DNA from: Modestobacter sp. L9-4
Lineage (GTDB): Bacteria; Actinomycetota; Actinomycetes; Mycobacteriales; Geodermatophilaceae
Assembly (NCBI RefSeq): GCF_019112525.1
Contig: NZ_CP077800.1
Span: 806,001-870,000, forward strand
Reading direction: 5' to 3'
Length of the DNA stretch: 64,000 bases
Shown: in pieces, positions 51,431-60,776 of the stretch
Numbering within the stretch: the first letter of the stretch is position 1
Layout of the letters: the number at the start of each line of letters is the position of its first letter
Notes under the pieces: generated by a model
What the model saw: only the letters and a program-made list of their open reading frames with translations
Database searches by the model: none
What the model was told of the DNA's origin: nothing
Program-made: the position numbers and the translations under genes

Positions 51431-54400
51431 GTGACGGACCCCACACGGTGGAAGCAGCCCGACGCCTCACTGAACAGGTGGCTGACGACTCACCGCGAGA
51501 ACGCCCTGCAGTCGTACCGCGCCAACCCTCTCCTGGTCTCGGAGCACGGACGACAAGAAGACAGCTTCCGGACAGGGGGCTACGCGAATCGGCAGGTCCT
51601 CGAACTGATCCAAAATGCTGCGGACGCTCAGCAACGCAGCGGCCGACGCGGTCGGATCGAGCTTCGTCTGACTTCCGACGCGCTCTACTGCGCGAACGAC
51701 GGGGAACCCTTCACACAACGTGGACTCGAGGCAGTGTGTCAGGCGTACATGAGCGACAAGCGCGCCGACGAGATCGGCCGTTTCGGACTCGGCTTCAAGT
51801 CGGTCCTGGCGGTGACCGACAGACCCGCTGTGTTTAGCACGTCGGTGAGCTTTGGCTTCGACGCGGGCACGTCCGCGCGGGCCCTGCGATCAATCCAGCC
51901 CAACGCCTCCCTCTATCCGGTGTTACGCCTGCCCGTGCCGCTGGACGTCCAAGCCGAGTTCGCCGCCGATGAGGTGTTGGCTGAGCTCGCCGAGTGGGCA
52001 GTCACGGTGATCCGACTTCCTCTCGCGTCAATTCCTGACCGACTGTTCACGGATCTGTACAAGTTCCCTCACGAGTTCCTGCTCTTCGCACCGAGTGTCG
52101 AACGGCTCCGCATCGAGGTCAGTGGCCAGCACGGCAGCGCCTCGATCGAACATGCCTGCGTCGCACACGACGACAACCGCATGACACTCGTCAGTGAGGA
52201 CGGGCAAGAAGCCGACTGGCTCGTCTGGCATCGACAACATCACCCGAGCGAGCTCGCGCTCGCTGAGTTGGGGGAAGCTCTGCGGCGAGACGAGGTGCGG
52301 GTCTCATACGCAGTACCACTCGACGACGCATCCTCACTGGGCCGGTTCTGGGCCTACTTCCCGCTGCAGGACGTGACATCCGCCCGAGGCATCCACAACG
52401 CGCCCTGGCGTATCAACGACGACCGCACGAACTTGCTGGACGGACTGTTCAACGAGGAACTGCTCGATGTCCTCGCAGACATGATCGTGGCTGGGCTGTC
52501 CTCACTCACCGATCCCGACGACCCCGCCCGCCACTTCGACTACCTGCCCGCTCGTGGTCGCGAAGCGCCGAACGGGGCCGACAAGTACCTCGCGGACGTG
52601 GTGCCACCCAGGGCGCGAGTGACGGCATGCATCCCGGACGCGATCGGGACCCTGCAACGACCGAACAGACTCTTCTACCCGGCCGCCGACCTGCGCCTCG
52701 ACCTCCAGACCTTCGGCCTGTGGGATGCAGCGCCCCAGCGCCCTACCGATGCACCGCACTGGACCTGCTACAAGACGCCGACTCGGCGAGCTCGGCTGAG
52801 GAGTCTCATCCGGGTGGACGACTCGAAGACGTCCGATCGAGAGCTCGGTGCCGCCGAGTGGGTCGAACGCATTGCCGGCGATGGTCGAGACGACAAGGTC
52901 GACGCGGCCCTGAAGACGGTGTTCTCCGTCAGCGATGACGCCGTCAGGCGCGACATGTTGACGGCCAGGATCCTCCCGGACACGACGGGAGTTCTCCACC
53001 GACTGAACGCGACCAGCACCCTCTATCTGCGGGGGAACCTGCTCAGCTCGGCGGCCGGCCTCGCGCTTCTGCGTCCTTCTCTCCTGGCGCTCGGTAAGGT
53101 CGCCGAACGGCTGGAGGCCATCGGCTTCAAGGACGTTGAGCCCCAGGAGGAACTGCGGAAGCTGGCAACGGCGGCGGCCCGGAAGTGGTCGGCCACCGAA
53201 TGGACCGCCTTCTGGGGGTTGGTGGAGGAGGTCACGGTCACCGAGGCCGAGAAGATCCTCGTGGACCACGTCGCGGCAGGCGCGCCCCTGAAGGTCCGCT
53301 CGGCAGGTGGTCGCTGGCAGGACGTGGGAACCGTCGTCGTCCCAGGCCTGGTGGAGCCGATGGACTCATCCCTTGCCCTCGATGTCGAGTTCCACGAGTT
53401 CCACCTCAGCCTGCTGAAGTCTCTCGGCACCGCGGTTCGGCCCGTCGTCTCCCGGGCGAACTCGCAGGACATGACATTGCTCGAGTACCTGCGGATTCAG
53501 CGTTCTGCAGCGCTGGACGGTCTTCCGCCGCGCGGGAGGCCCGAGGCATCGGCACTCCACTTCCAAGAACCCGCCGCACTCGGGCCCCTGCACGTCCTCC
53601 GGCGCTTCGGCGATACGGGGGACGTCGCTTCACAGGTCGTGTGGACCACGGAGCTGCTCGAGGCGCAGGCGCCGAGCCGCTGGCACTTGGGCCACATTAA
53701 CCCCCGGGTGTTTGAGCCTCGGTCGGTTCTCGCGCCGCATCTGTGGGCAGCCGAGAGGTACGGGCTCCTCGAGTCGTCGTGGGGACCCCGACCGCCTGCC
53801 GGATGCCTGAGTCATGAGCTCACCCGATACGCGTCTCTGCTGCCGGTTGCCACGCGCTCCTCCTCCTCCCAGGTGCGGACCATCAGCTCTTTGAACGAGG
53901 TGCCACTGGACCTGTGGCGCGAGTTCCTCGGCAGGACGAGCCAGAGCGATGACGCGTGGTTGTTGGGCGACCTACTGGTCGAGGCGTGCCGCCGACTGCC
54001 GACTGAGGAGTCGCCGGTCGCTCTTCCCCACGTTGGCGGGGACCTCAGACTCGTACCCACGCGTGAGCTTCTGCTCGCCAGGACGGAGGAGGAGCAGCGC
54101 GCCCTCTCAGCGCGCGGCCTGCCCCATGTGGGCATGAGGAGCGATGAGGCGGAGACCCTGCTGACGGGGCGGTGGGGGTGCACCGTCGCATCCACGGTCC
54201 TGCGTGTCGAGATCGCAACGGAGACGCCTGGTGAGCCGATCGTCCTGCTCGACCGATTCCGCGGCCTTCGTGCGCTCGCAGGCGGTCAGCTGGACGGTGT
54301 GGAGCTGATCGAGTGCTCCGACTTGGCTCGGCAGGTGACAGGGCCCGACGGTCTGCACTCCCAGGCTGCGGACTTCGCCCGGCGTGGGAAGACGGTGTTC

Positions 54401-56083
54401 TACGTCAGCACCGTGCATGACGACGAGCTGTTGGGACGACTGTCGGACGAGTTCGGCCTTGATTTGACCGCCACGGTCATCCAGCGCGTCCTCGATGATG
54501 CTCAGGACGAGCAGGTCAACGGTCGGATGGCGGCCTGTCGGGCCGCCATCACACCTTCCCGCAAGCTCCTCGCACTCCTCCCGGGGCCGGTCCTGGAGTC
54601 CCTCCTTCCGTCGGGCCTGCTGGTCACGGTGCGGAGGATCGGGGAGGACACTGGCCCTGAGCAGGTCGCAGAACTGTTGCTGCACGTACACGGCTACAAC
54701 GTCCTCTCCGAGTTGCGTCATGTCCTGGAGTCGGCGGGCTATCCCGTGCCCGACCGATGGGCCGGGTCGTCGCCGGCGGTCGCCTTCGTCCGTCGTCTCG
54801 GCTTTCCGAGCGAGTACGCCGGCATCCGGGGCGCCTCCTTGGATCCCGACCTCACGGTCTTCGGTCCGCCCCGACTCGACCCCCTCCACGGATATCAGGC
54901 CGAGCTGGCCGACCAGATCCGGGACCTCGTGAGCGCAACTGCCTCACCGGATCGCGCGATGCTCTTCCTGCCCACAGGCGCAGGGAAGACCCGCGTCACC
55001 GTCGAAGCGTTGACCAAGGCGTTCATCGAGGACGGCTTTCAGGGACCGCTCCTGTGGATTGCGCAGACGGAGGAACTCTGTGAGCAAGCGGTCCAAACCT
55101 GGAGTCTCGTGTGGCGCGAGTTCGGTGATCGGCCGCTACGCGTGTGCAGGCTCTGGAGCACCAACGAGGTGGCCAGGAGTGATGAGGCACTGACCGTCGT
55201 GGTCGCGACCGACGCGAAGTTGGACAAGCTGAACCGCGATGAGTACGACTGGCTTCGGCAATCGGCGGCGGTTGTTATCGATGAGGCGCACACGGCCACA
55301 GGGGCAGGGATCACTGAGACCCTGGCGTGGCTCGGTATCGAGCAGGGGAAGACCGCCCGCCCGCTGCTCGGCCTGACGGCCACCCCCTTCAAGGGGACCG
55401 GTACGGAGGCGAACAAGCGCCTGGCAGTTCGCTTCGGGAAACGCCAACTGGACGTTCTGGGCGACGACCCGTATGGCGAGTTGCAGCGCCTCGGCGTTCT
55501 CGCCGAGATCGAACACGAGGTTCTCGATGGGGTCTCGATCACCCTCAAGTCTGGTGAAGCGAAGCAGGTCGAGACCTTCGGAGCGATCCCTCAGGCGGTC
55601 CTGGAGCGTGTGGGGCAGGACGAAGAACGGACGCGACGTCTGCTCGACCACATCACGGGACTGCCCGATGACTGGCCGGTTCTCGTGTTCACAGCGTCCG
55701 TCCTCTCATCGCAGACGCTCGCAGCACTGCTGCGGGTACGGGGGATCGAAGCAGCTTCGGTGAGCGGTACGACGCGCATGTACGACCGCCGTCGGAGCAT
55801 CGACGCATTCCGGAAGGGGGACATCAAGGTCCTGACCAACTGCAACGTCCTGACTCAGGGCTTCGACGCCCCGGCTGTGCGCGCCCTGTACATCGCCAGG
55901 CCGACGTTCAGCCCTAATGCCTACATTCAGATGGTCGGCCGCGGGCTCCGCGGCCCGGCCAATGGCGGCAAGGAGAAGTGTCGGATTGTCAACGTTGCCG
56001 ACACCTTCGACCAGTTCGGTGACAAGCTGGCGTACAAGGAGTTCGACTACCTCTGGCGCAAGCAGGGTGGGAGGCTCCGATGA
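51431..56083 (+). CDS. Sacsin/HSP90-type ATPase fused to DEAH SF2 helicase
   Basis: A 1550-residue protein; GTG 51431, no ribosome site seen. The N-terminus is a GHKL ATPase of the sacsin type: SEHGRQEDSFRTGGYANRQV, N-box LELIQNAADA (residues 57-66), G1 ANDGEPF (88-94), G2 GRFGLGFKSV (116-125). The middle 1000 residues match nothing I know. The C-terminus is an SF2 helicase: LPTGAGKT (about 1179-1186), DEAH (about 1284), GLTATPFKG (about 1315) and QMVGRGLRG (about 1499). GHKL-helicase fusions occur in defence islands. The stop overlaps the next start (ATGA). I infer a sensor and motor subunit. Confidence 0.88.
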   Translation: MTDPTRWKQPDASLNRWLTTHRENALQSYRANPLLVSEHGRQEDSFRTGGYANRQVLELIQNAADAQQRSGRRGRIELRLTSDALYCANDGEPFTQRGLEAVCQAYMSDKRADEIGRFGLGFKSVLAVTDRPAVFSTSVSFGFDAGTSARALRSIQPNASLYPVLRLPVPLDVQAEFAADEVLAELAEWAVTVIRLPLASIPDRLFTDLYKFPHEFLLFAPSVERLRIEVSGQHGSASIEHACVAHDDNRMTLVSEDGQEADWLVWHRQHHPSELALAELGEALRRDEVRVSYAVPLDDASSLGRFWAYFPLQDVTSARGIHNAPWRINDDRTNLLDGLFNEELLDVLADMIVAGLSSLTDPDDPARHFDYLPARGREAPNGADKYLADVVPPRARVTACIPDAIGTLQRPNRLFYPAADLRLDLQTFGLWDAAPQRPTDAPHWTCYKTPTRRARLRSLIRVDDSKTSDRELGAAEWVERIAGDGRDDKVDAALKTVFSVSDDAVRRDMLTARILPDTTGVLHRLNATSTLYLRGNLLSSAAGLALLRPSLLALGKVAERLEAIGFKDVEPQEELRKLATAAARKWSATEWTAFWGLVEEVTVTEAEKILVDHVAAGAPLKVRSAGGRWQDVGTVVVPGLVEPMDSSLALDVEFHEFHLSLLKSLGTAVRPVVSRANSQDMTLLEYLRIQRSAALDGLPPRGRPEASALHFQEPAALGPLHVLRRFGDTGDVASQVVWTTELLEAQAPSRWHLGHINPRVFEPRSVLAPHLWAAERYGLLESSWGPRPPAGCLSHELTRYASLLPVATRSSSSQVRTISSLNEVPLDLWREFLGRTSQSDDAWLLGDLLVEACRRLPTEESPVALPHVGGDLRLVPTRELLLARTEEEQRALSARGLPHVGMRSDEAETLLTGRWGCTVASTVLRVEIATETPGEPIVLLDRFRGLRALAGGQLDGVELIECSDLARQVTGPDGLHSQAADFARRGKTVFYVSTVHDDELLGRLSDEFGLDLTATVIQRVLDDAQDEQVNGRMAACRAAITPSRKLLALLPGPVLESLLPSGLLVTVRRIGEDTGPEQVAELLLHVHGYNVLSELRHVLESAGYPVPDRWAGSSPAVAFVRRLGFPSEYAGIRGASLDPDLTVFGPPRLDPLHGYQAELADQIRDLVSATASPDRAMLFLPTGAGKTRVTVEALTKAFIEDGFQGPLLWIAQTEELCEQAVQTWSLVWREFGDRPLRVCRLWSTNEVARSDEALTVVVATDAKLDKLNRDEYDWLRQSAAVVIDEAHTATGAGITETLAWLGIEQGKTARPLLGLTATPFKGTGTEANKRLAVRFGKRQLDVLGDDPYGELQRLGVLAEIEHEVLDGVSITLKSGEAKQVETFGAIPQAVLERVGQDEERTRRLLDHITGLPDDWPVLVFTASVLSSQTLAALLRVRGIEAASVSGTTRMYDRRRSIDAFRKGDIKVLTNCNVLTQGFDAPAVRALYIARPTFSPNAYIQMVGRGLRGPANGGKEKCRIVNVADTFDQFGDKLAYKEFDYLWRKQGGRLR

Positions 56084-57663
56084 AACTGATTCCCTCACTG
56101 GCGCAATTGGGACAGATCGAGAGTCGCGGCGAGTTCCGCGTCGCTGAGCTGATCGCCCAGATGGTCCCGGGCCGACCGGCCACGTGCTTGTACTCCGTCC
56201 ACCTCCCGCGGCACGAGTACAAGCGGATGTCGGAGATCGACTTCCTCATCGTCTACGACGACATTGTGCTGGTCATTGAGGTGAAGGGTGGCCGACTGAG
56301 TCGCCGCGCGGGTGCCTGGACCTTCACGGACAGGTACGGCGAGACATCCGAGAAGCGCGAGGGTCCGTTCGAACAAGCCCGAACCGCCATGCACGCTCTT
56401 CGGGACGGCCTGCGGACGAGACTTCCGGCGCTGGACGTGGCCTTCGGCTATCTCGTCGTAACGCCGGACCAGGAACTGGGGCGCGACCTGGAGTGGGATC
56501 CGCAGGTCCTGGCAGGTCCGCGTGCGATGTCGGTCAGCGGGCTGGAACGTGCGCTTGAGGCAGCTCGTTCTTACTGGCTCGACAAGGAGTCGCGGCGTCC
56601 GGTCGGCAACGCACACCGTGACCTTCTGTCTGTGTTGCGTCCTGACTTCGATCGGGTGCCGTCGATGGCGAGCCGAATTGCCAGCCTCGAGAACGAGTAC
56701 GTGAGATTCGCGGATCGACAGTACGAATTGCTTCTCGTGGCCGAGCGCAATCGCCGGATCGTCTGCCTCGGGGGGGCAGGGTCGGGTAAGACGCTGCTCG
56801 CCGTCGAGACGGCGCGACGAGCGGCCGTCGGCGGCGATCGCGTTCTGCTGACGTGCCGCTCGAAGGCGCTGGCCAGCGTCCTCCAGCATGCCCTGGCAGG
56901 ATCGAGCGTCACCTGCCTGCCCTTCGAGAGCATCTCCGATACAGAACCCGTCGACGTTCTCATCGTCGATGAGGCCCAGGACTTGATGGACCTCCAGTCC
57001 TATGCGCAGCTGGACGCGCTCGTTGTTGGAGGATGGGAGAGGGGCCGGTGGCGCCTGTTCTGCGACGCCAACAACCAGGCAAACGTCGACGGGACCTTCG
57101 ATCGATCAGTCTTCGATGAGCTGGCCGCCACGGCGACGGTCGTCGAACTCCCGTTCAACTGTCGGAACACCGCGACGATCGTGCACCAGACCCAGATGAT
57201 CACCGGTGCTGACATCGGTGTCGCACGGGCTGGTCAAGGGCCCCCTGTCGAGTACAAACAATGCCCTGACGATGACGCCACCGCCCGCCTCCTCGACGCT
57301 CATCTCAAGCATCTCCGCCAAGCCGAGGTGGACGAAGGGGACATCGTGGTGGTCACGGTTCGCGACGCCATTGCGGACAGCGCAGCCCAGGAGTCGAAGG
57401 CTTTTCGCACCGGTCGACTCCTACCGGTCCTCGATCCTGCTGCGGAGACAGCCGGCAAGATCCGACTGACGACCGCCACCCAGATCAAGGGCCTCGAGGC
57501 AGCTCACGTGTGTGTCGTCGACGTGGAGGACGTCGAGGACCCTCACGCGCGAGCGCGGCTCTACGTGGCCATGACCCGGGCTCGGATCAGCCTGTGGATC
57601 GGCCTGAGTCCCACTGCATGGAGCCAGATCGCAAGCGGATCGCAGACGGGAGCACAGACATGA
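56080..57663 (+). CDS. NERD-domain nuclease fused to UvrD-like SF1 helicase
   Basis: A 527-residue protein. Residues 15-150 form a NERD (PD-(D/E)XK-like) domain: EIDFLIVYDDIVLVIEVKGG holds Asp54 and Glu67-x-Lys69, the expected metal and catalytic residues, and a later FGYLVVTP segment fits. An SF1 helicase core follows: Walker A CLGGAGSGKTLLA (residues 231-238), motif II LIVDEAQD (297-301), LPFNCRNT, TATQIKGLEAAHV and YVAMTRAR. The NERD domain has cleavage potential and the helicase would move on ssDNA. The ATG overlaps the stop of the preceding gene and its own TGA overlaps the next ATG. Confidence 0.9.
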   Translation: MKLIPSLAQLGQIESRGEFRVAELIAQMVPGRPATCLYSVHLPRHEYKRMSEIDFLIVYDDIVLVIEVKGGRLSRRAGAWTFTDRYGETSEKREGPFEQARTAMHALRDGLRTRLPALDVAFGYLVVTPDQELGRDLEWDPQVLAGPRAMSVSGLERALEAARSYWLDKESRRPVGNAHRDLLSVLRPDFDRVPSMASRIASLENEYVRFADRQYELLLVAERNRRIVCLGGAGSGKTLLAVETARRAAVGGDRVLLTCRSKALASVLQHALAGSSVTCLPFESISDTEPVDVLIVDEAQDLMDLQSYAQLDALVVGGWERGRWRLFCDANNQANVDGTFDRSVFDELAATATVVELPFNCRNTATIVHQTQMITGADIGVARAGQGPPVEYKQCPDDDATARLLDAHLKHLRQAEVDEGDIVVVTVRDAIADSAAQESKAFRTGRLLPVLDPAAETAGKIRLTTATQIKGLEAAHVCVVDVEDVEDPHARARLYVAMTRARISLWIGLSPTAWSQIASGSQTGAQT

Positions 57664-60600
57664 CACTCAAGGATGAACTCGCAGGGGTACGCGAGGACCT
57701 CGTTCACTATCTCCGCAGGCAGTACCTGGGGCCCGCCAACGGTGAGTTGGAAGTACTTCAGGATCGGCCGGACCGGATCTATCTGGTCGGCACCCTCTTC
57801 CCCCGTGGACAGAGTGCGACTCGGCTCGACGGCGACGAGCTGGGCGAGGTCGCACATGACGACGAGCTCGACGAACCGGTTGAACTCGCCAACGCGTGGC
57901 AACCCGCCTCAGCCGCCATCTCGTTCTTCCACGACGGCGACAGCCTCTCGTGCACCCTGACGGCCGGCGTCTATGCCAGTGAAGGCGCCGATCACAGTTG
58001 GGCGCGGGAACCACTGGTCCATGACGACATCACCGTCACGTCGGACGACACAGAGCCCCACGACGTTTTTGATGGTCGCGCACGCTTGGTCGTCGTCTGG
58101 CGCCCTCTCGATGGCAAGTGGCTGGTCACCGCGGCCCTCGAGAACAAAGCAGTACACGATGATGCCGAATCGCAGGTCTCGATCGAGGACTGCCTCTTCC
58201 AGGTCCACATGTCCTGCACGGTGCGCAACGGGGTCGCTCTCCCCTACCCCACGAGCACCGACCTGAGTGACGATCCCGAAGACCAAGAACTGCGGCTCCT
58301 GTACCGAGACCGTCGTTCCTACGGCACCGGCCACGGGTGCTCCGTGAGCTGGCGACTTGCCGAGGACGGCACCGTGCGCACAGTCACGACCGACATGCTC
58401 CCGACCACCGTTGTCCCGGCAGTGCGAGCGGCTGGGCTGGACCTACCTGTACTGCGCCTGGAACGGTTGGCCGACGAAGCGCTTCCCGCGGAGATCCTCC
58501 TGGGGGAACTCCGCGACTTCGTGCACGTCTACGGCACATGGGTGCAGGGGCAGGCGGAGGACGCCGAAGGGCTCCAGACATCCGACCGGCCTGCTGCCGA
58601 GCGGCTCGTCGGTCGTATGCGGTCGGCGCTGCGCCGAATGCTGAGCGCAGTCGACCTGCTCGGCGATGATGCTGACTCGCTGTTGGCCTTTCGCCTGGCC
58701 AATGCCGCGATGCGAGAGCAGATGCTCCAGAGCAGGCACGTCCGAGACAACGTGGGCCGGCGTGGCCAAACGCTGGCCGCGCGCGCGGCTGCTGCACCAG
58801 AGCCTCGGTGGCACCCGTTCCAGCTGGGCTTTCAGCTGCTCTCACTGGCATCGACTGCCCAGGCGGAGCACGTCGATCGCCAGACGGTCGACCTGCTGTG
58901 GTTCCCGACCGGCGGTGGCAAGACCGAGGCGTACCTCGGGCTCGCTGCATTCGAGATGATCCGCAGGAGGCTGACTCGAGGCGTCAAGGGCGGGGGTACC
59001 GCCGTCCTCACCCGCTACACCCTGCGGTTGCTCACCACACAGCAGTTCCAGCGGTCCGCAACCCTCATCTGCTCGCTGGAGCGGTTACGCCATCGCCACC
59101 CGGCGTTGCTCGACAGTTCCCCGTTCAGCATCGGCATGTGGGTCGGCGGAGACACGACGCCGAACAACTTGGCGACAGCCCACAAGCGCGTCCTGGAGCT
59201 CCGGCGAACGCAGACGCCGGAGAGTCCCTTCCAGATCCAGTCATGCCCCTGGTGCGGCACCCCGCTGCTGCCTCGCCGCCGAGTCAATGACGCAGGCGCA
59301 TATGGCGTCAGGTCGACCCAGCACAGCTTCGAGCTGTTCTGCACCCATGATCAGTGCCCATTCCATCCAGCGCTCCCAGTCAGCGTCGTGGACGAACAGA
59401 TCTTCGCGGAGCCACCGACGCTCCTGGTGGCGACCGTCGACAAGTTCGCTCGGCTGCCATGGGTGTCGAGCGCCGGCTCCCTCTTCGGCCAGCACAACGT
59501 GTCGTACGACCCGCCCGGCCTCGTGATCCAGGATGAGTTGCATCTCTTGTCCGGCCCCCTGGGCACCACCGTTGCGTTGTACGAGTCAGCGGTACAGAGC
59601 CTCATCGGCTGGGGCGGTCAGAGGCCCAAGATCGTAGCGTCGACAGCGACCATCCGAGCTGCCGATCACCAGATCCGCAGCCTCTACGGAGCACCCGTCA
59701 ATCTCTTCCCTCCGAGTGGGCTGACGGCCGACAACAGCTTCTTCGCAGAACCCGATCCTGCAGCACCTGGGCGGCTCTACCTAGGGCTGATGCCGCAGGC
59801 CCACAGCCCCTCGTTCGCCACAGTGCTGGCCTGTGTGGCCCTACTGCAGGGACCGTTGGCGCTCGGTGTCTCAGCCAGATCGCTGGATGCCTACTGGACG
59901 CTCGTCGCCTACCACAACAGCCTGCGCGAGCTCGGTCGAACCGTGACGATCGCGCGAGACGACGTCGAGAGCATGCTGCAGGCGCGTGACCGCGGTGACA
60001 TGGTCGCCCGGAGCCTGCGCCGCGACGGGGTGATCGAGTTGACGAGCAACGTCTCCGCCAGCCAGTTGCCCCGCATCCTCGAGCGGCTCGAACACGGGGT
60101 GGAGCGCGATGACACGGTGGACGTCGTCGCGACCACCAACATGCTCAGTGTCGGGATCGACATCAGTCGGCTCGGGCTGATGCTCATGAACGGGCAACCG
60201 AAGACCACATCCGAGTACATCCAGGCCACGAGTCGTGTCGGCCGTTCTGACGTCCCCGGGTTGGTGGTGACGCTGCTACGTGCCAGCAAGCCGCGTGATC
60301 GTTCACACTACGAGGGCTTTCTGGCCTACCACCAGGCTCTCTACCGACATGTCGAACCGACCAGCGTCACCCCGTGGTCCCTGGCTTCCCGGCGGCGGTC
60401 GCTCCATGCCGCTCTGACCTTGCTGGTGAGGCACGGGGTAGGCCTCCGGCAGAACGATCAGGCGGGCGACTTCCGAGCTGAGGATCCCGGCGTGCAGCGA
60501 GCCGTGGCACAGCTCAACTCATGGGCCCAGCGATCGGATCCCGATGAAGCGCCAGGCGTGGCTGCCGACCTACAGCGGCTCGTCGGCGAATGGGACGACC

Positions 60601-60776
60601 GAGCGCGCGCAGCCGAAGCGTTGGGCATGCGTCTCAAGTACGAGTCGTCGAGCAAGGACGGCCCAGCGTTGCTCTGTGACTTCGGGGAGAAGAAGGAAGG
60701 CTGGGAGACCATGCACTCAATGAGATCAGTCGACCGACAGGTCCGCGTCCTCGCCATCGGGGAGACCCTGCGATGA
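57660..60776 (+). CDS. drmA: DrmA-like DISARM helicase
   Basis: A 1038-residue protein from ATG 57660, overlapping the preceding stop. The N-terminal 400 residues are an unassigned domain. The helicase has Walker A WFPTGGGKTEAYLGLA (about 413-425), a zinc-binding insert CPWCG ... FCTHDQC, DELH in place of DEAH (about 625-628), STATIR and the motif VI-like YIQATSRVGR. GGGKTEAYLG, DELHLLSGPLG and TSRVGR are hallmarks of the DISARM protein DrmA. DISARM DrmA works with DrmB (DUF1998), and that gene follows with an ATGA overlap. The symbol is given by similarity in motifs and context, not by a search. Confidence 0.82.
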   Translation: MTLKDELAGVREDLVHYLRRQYLGPANGELEVLQDRPDRIYLVGTLFPRGQSATRLDGDELGEVAHDDELDEPVELANAWQPASAAISFFHDGDSLSCTLTAGVYASEGADHSWAREPLVHDDITVTSDDTEPHDVFDGRARLVVVWRPLDGKWLVTAALENKAVHDDAESQVSIEDCLFQVHMSCTVRNGVALPYPTSTDLSDDPEDQELRLLYRDRRSYGTGHGCSVSWRLAEDGTVRTVTTDMLPTTVVPAVRAAGLDLPVLRLERLADEALPAEILLGELRDFVHVYGTWVQGQAEDAEGLQTSDRPAAERLVGRMRSALRRMLSAVDLLGDDADSLLAFRLANAAMREQMLQSRHVRDNVGRRGQTLAARAAAAPEPRWHPFQLGFQLLSLASTAQAEHVDRQTVDLLWFPTGGGKTEAYLGLAAFEMIRRRLTRGVKGGGTAVLTRYTLRLLTTQQFQRSATLICSLERLRHRHPALLDSSPFSIGMWVGGDTTPNNLATAHKRVLELRRTQTPESPFQIQSCPWCGTPLLPRRRVNDAGAYGVRSTQHSFELFCTHDQCPFHPALPVSVVDEQIFAEPPTLLVATVDKFARLPWVSSAGSLFGQHNVSYDPPGLVIQDELHLLSGPLGTTVALYESAVQSLIGWGGQRPKIVASTATIRAADHQIRSLYGAPVNLFPPSGLTADNSFFAEPDPAAPGRLYLGLMPQAHSPSFATVLACVALLQGPLALGVSARSLDAYWTLVAYHNSLRELGRTVTIARDDVESMLQARDRGDMVARSLRRDGVIELTSNVSASQLPRILERLEHGVERDDTVDVVATTNMLSVGIDISRLGLMLMNGQPKTTSEYIQATSRVGRSDVPGLVVTLLRASKPRDRSHYEGFLAYHQALYRHVEPTSVTPWSLASRRRSLHAALTLLVRHGVGLRQNDQAGDFRAEDPGVQRAVAQLNSWAQRSDPDEAPGVAADLQRLVGEWDDRARAAEALGMRLKYESSSKDGPALLCDFGEKKEGWETMHSMRSVDRQVRVLAIGETLR

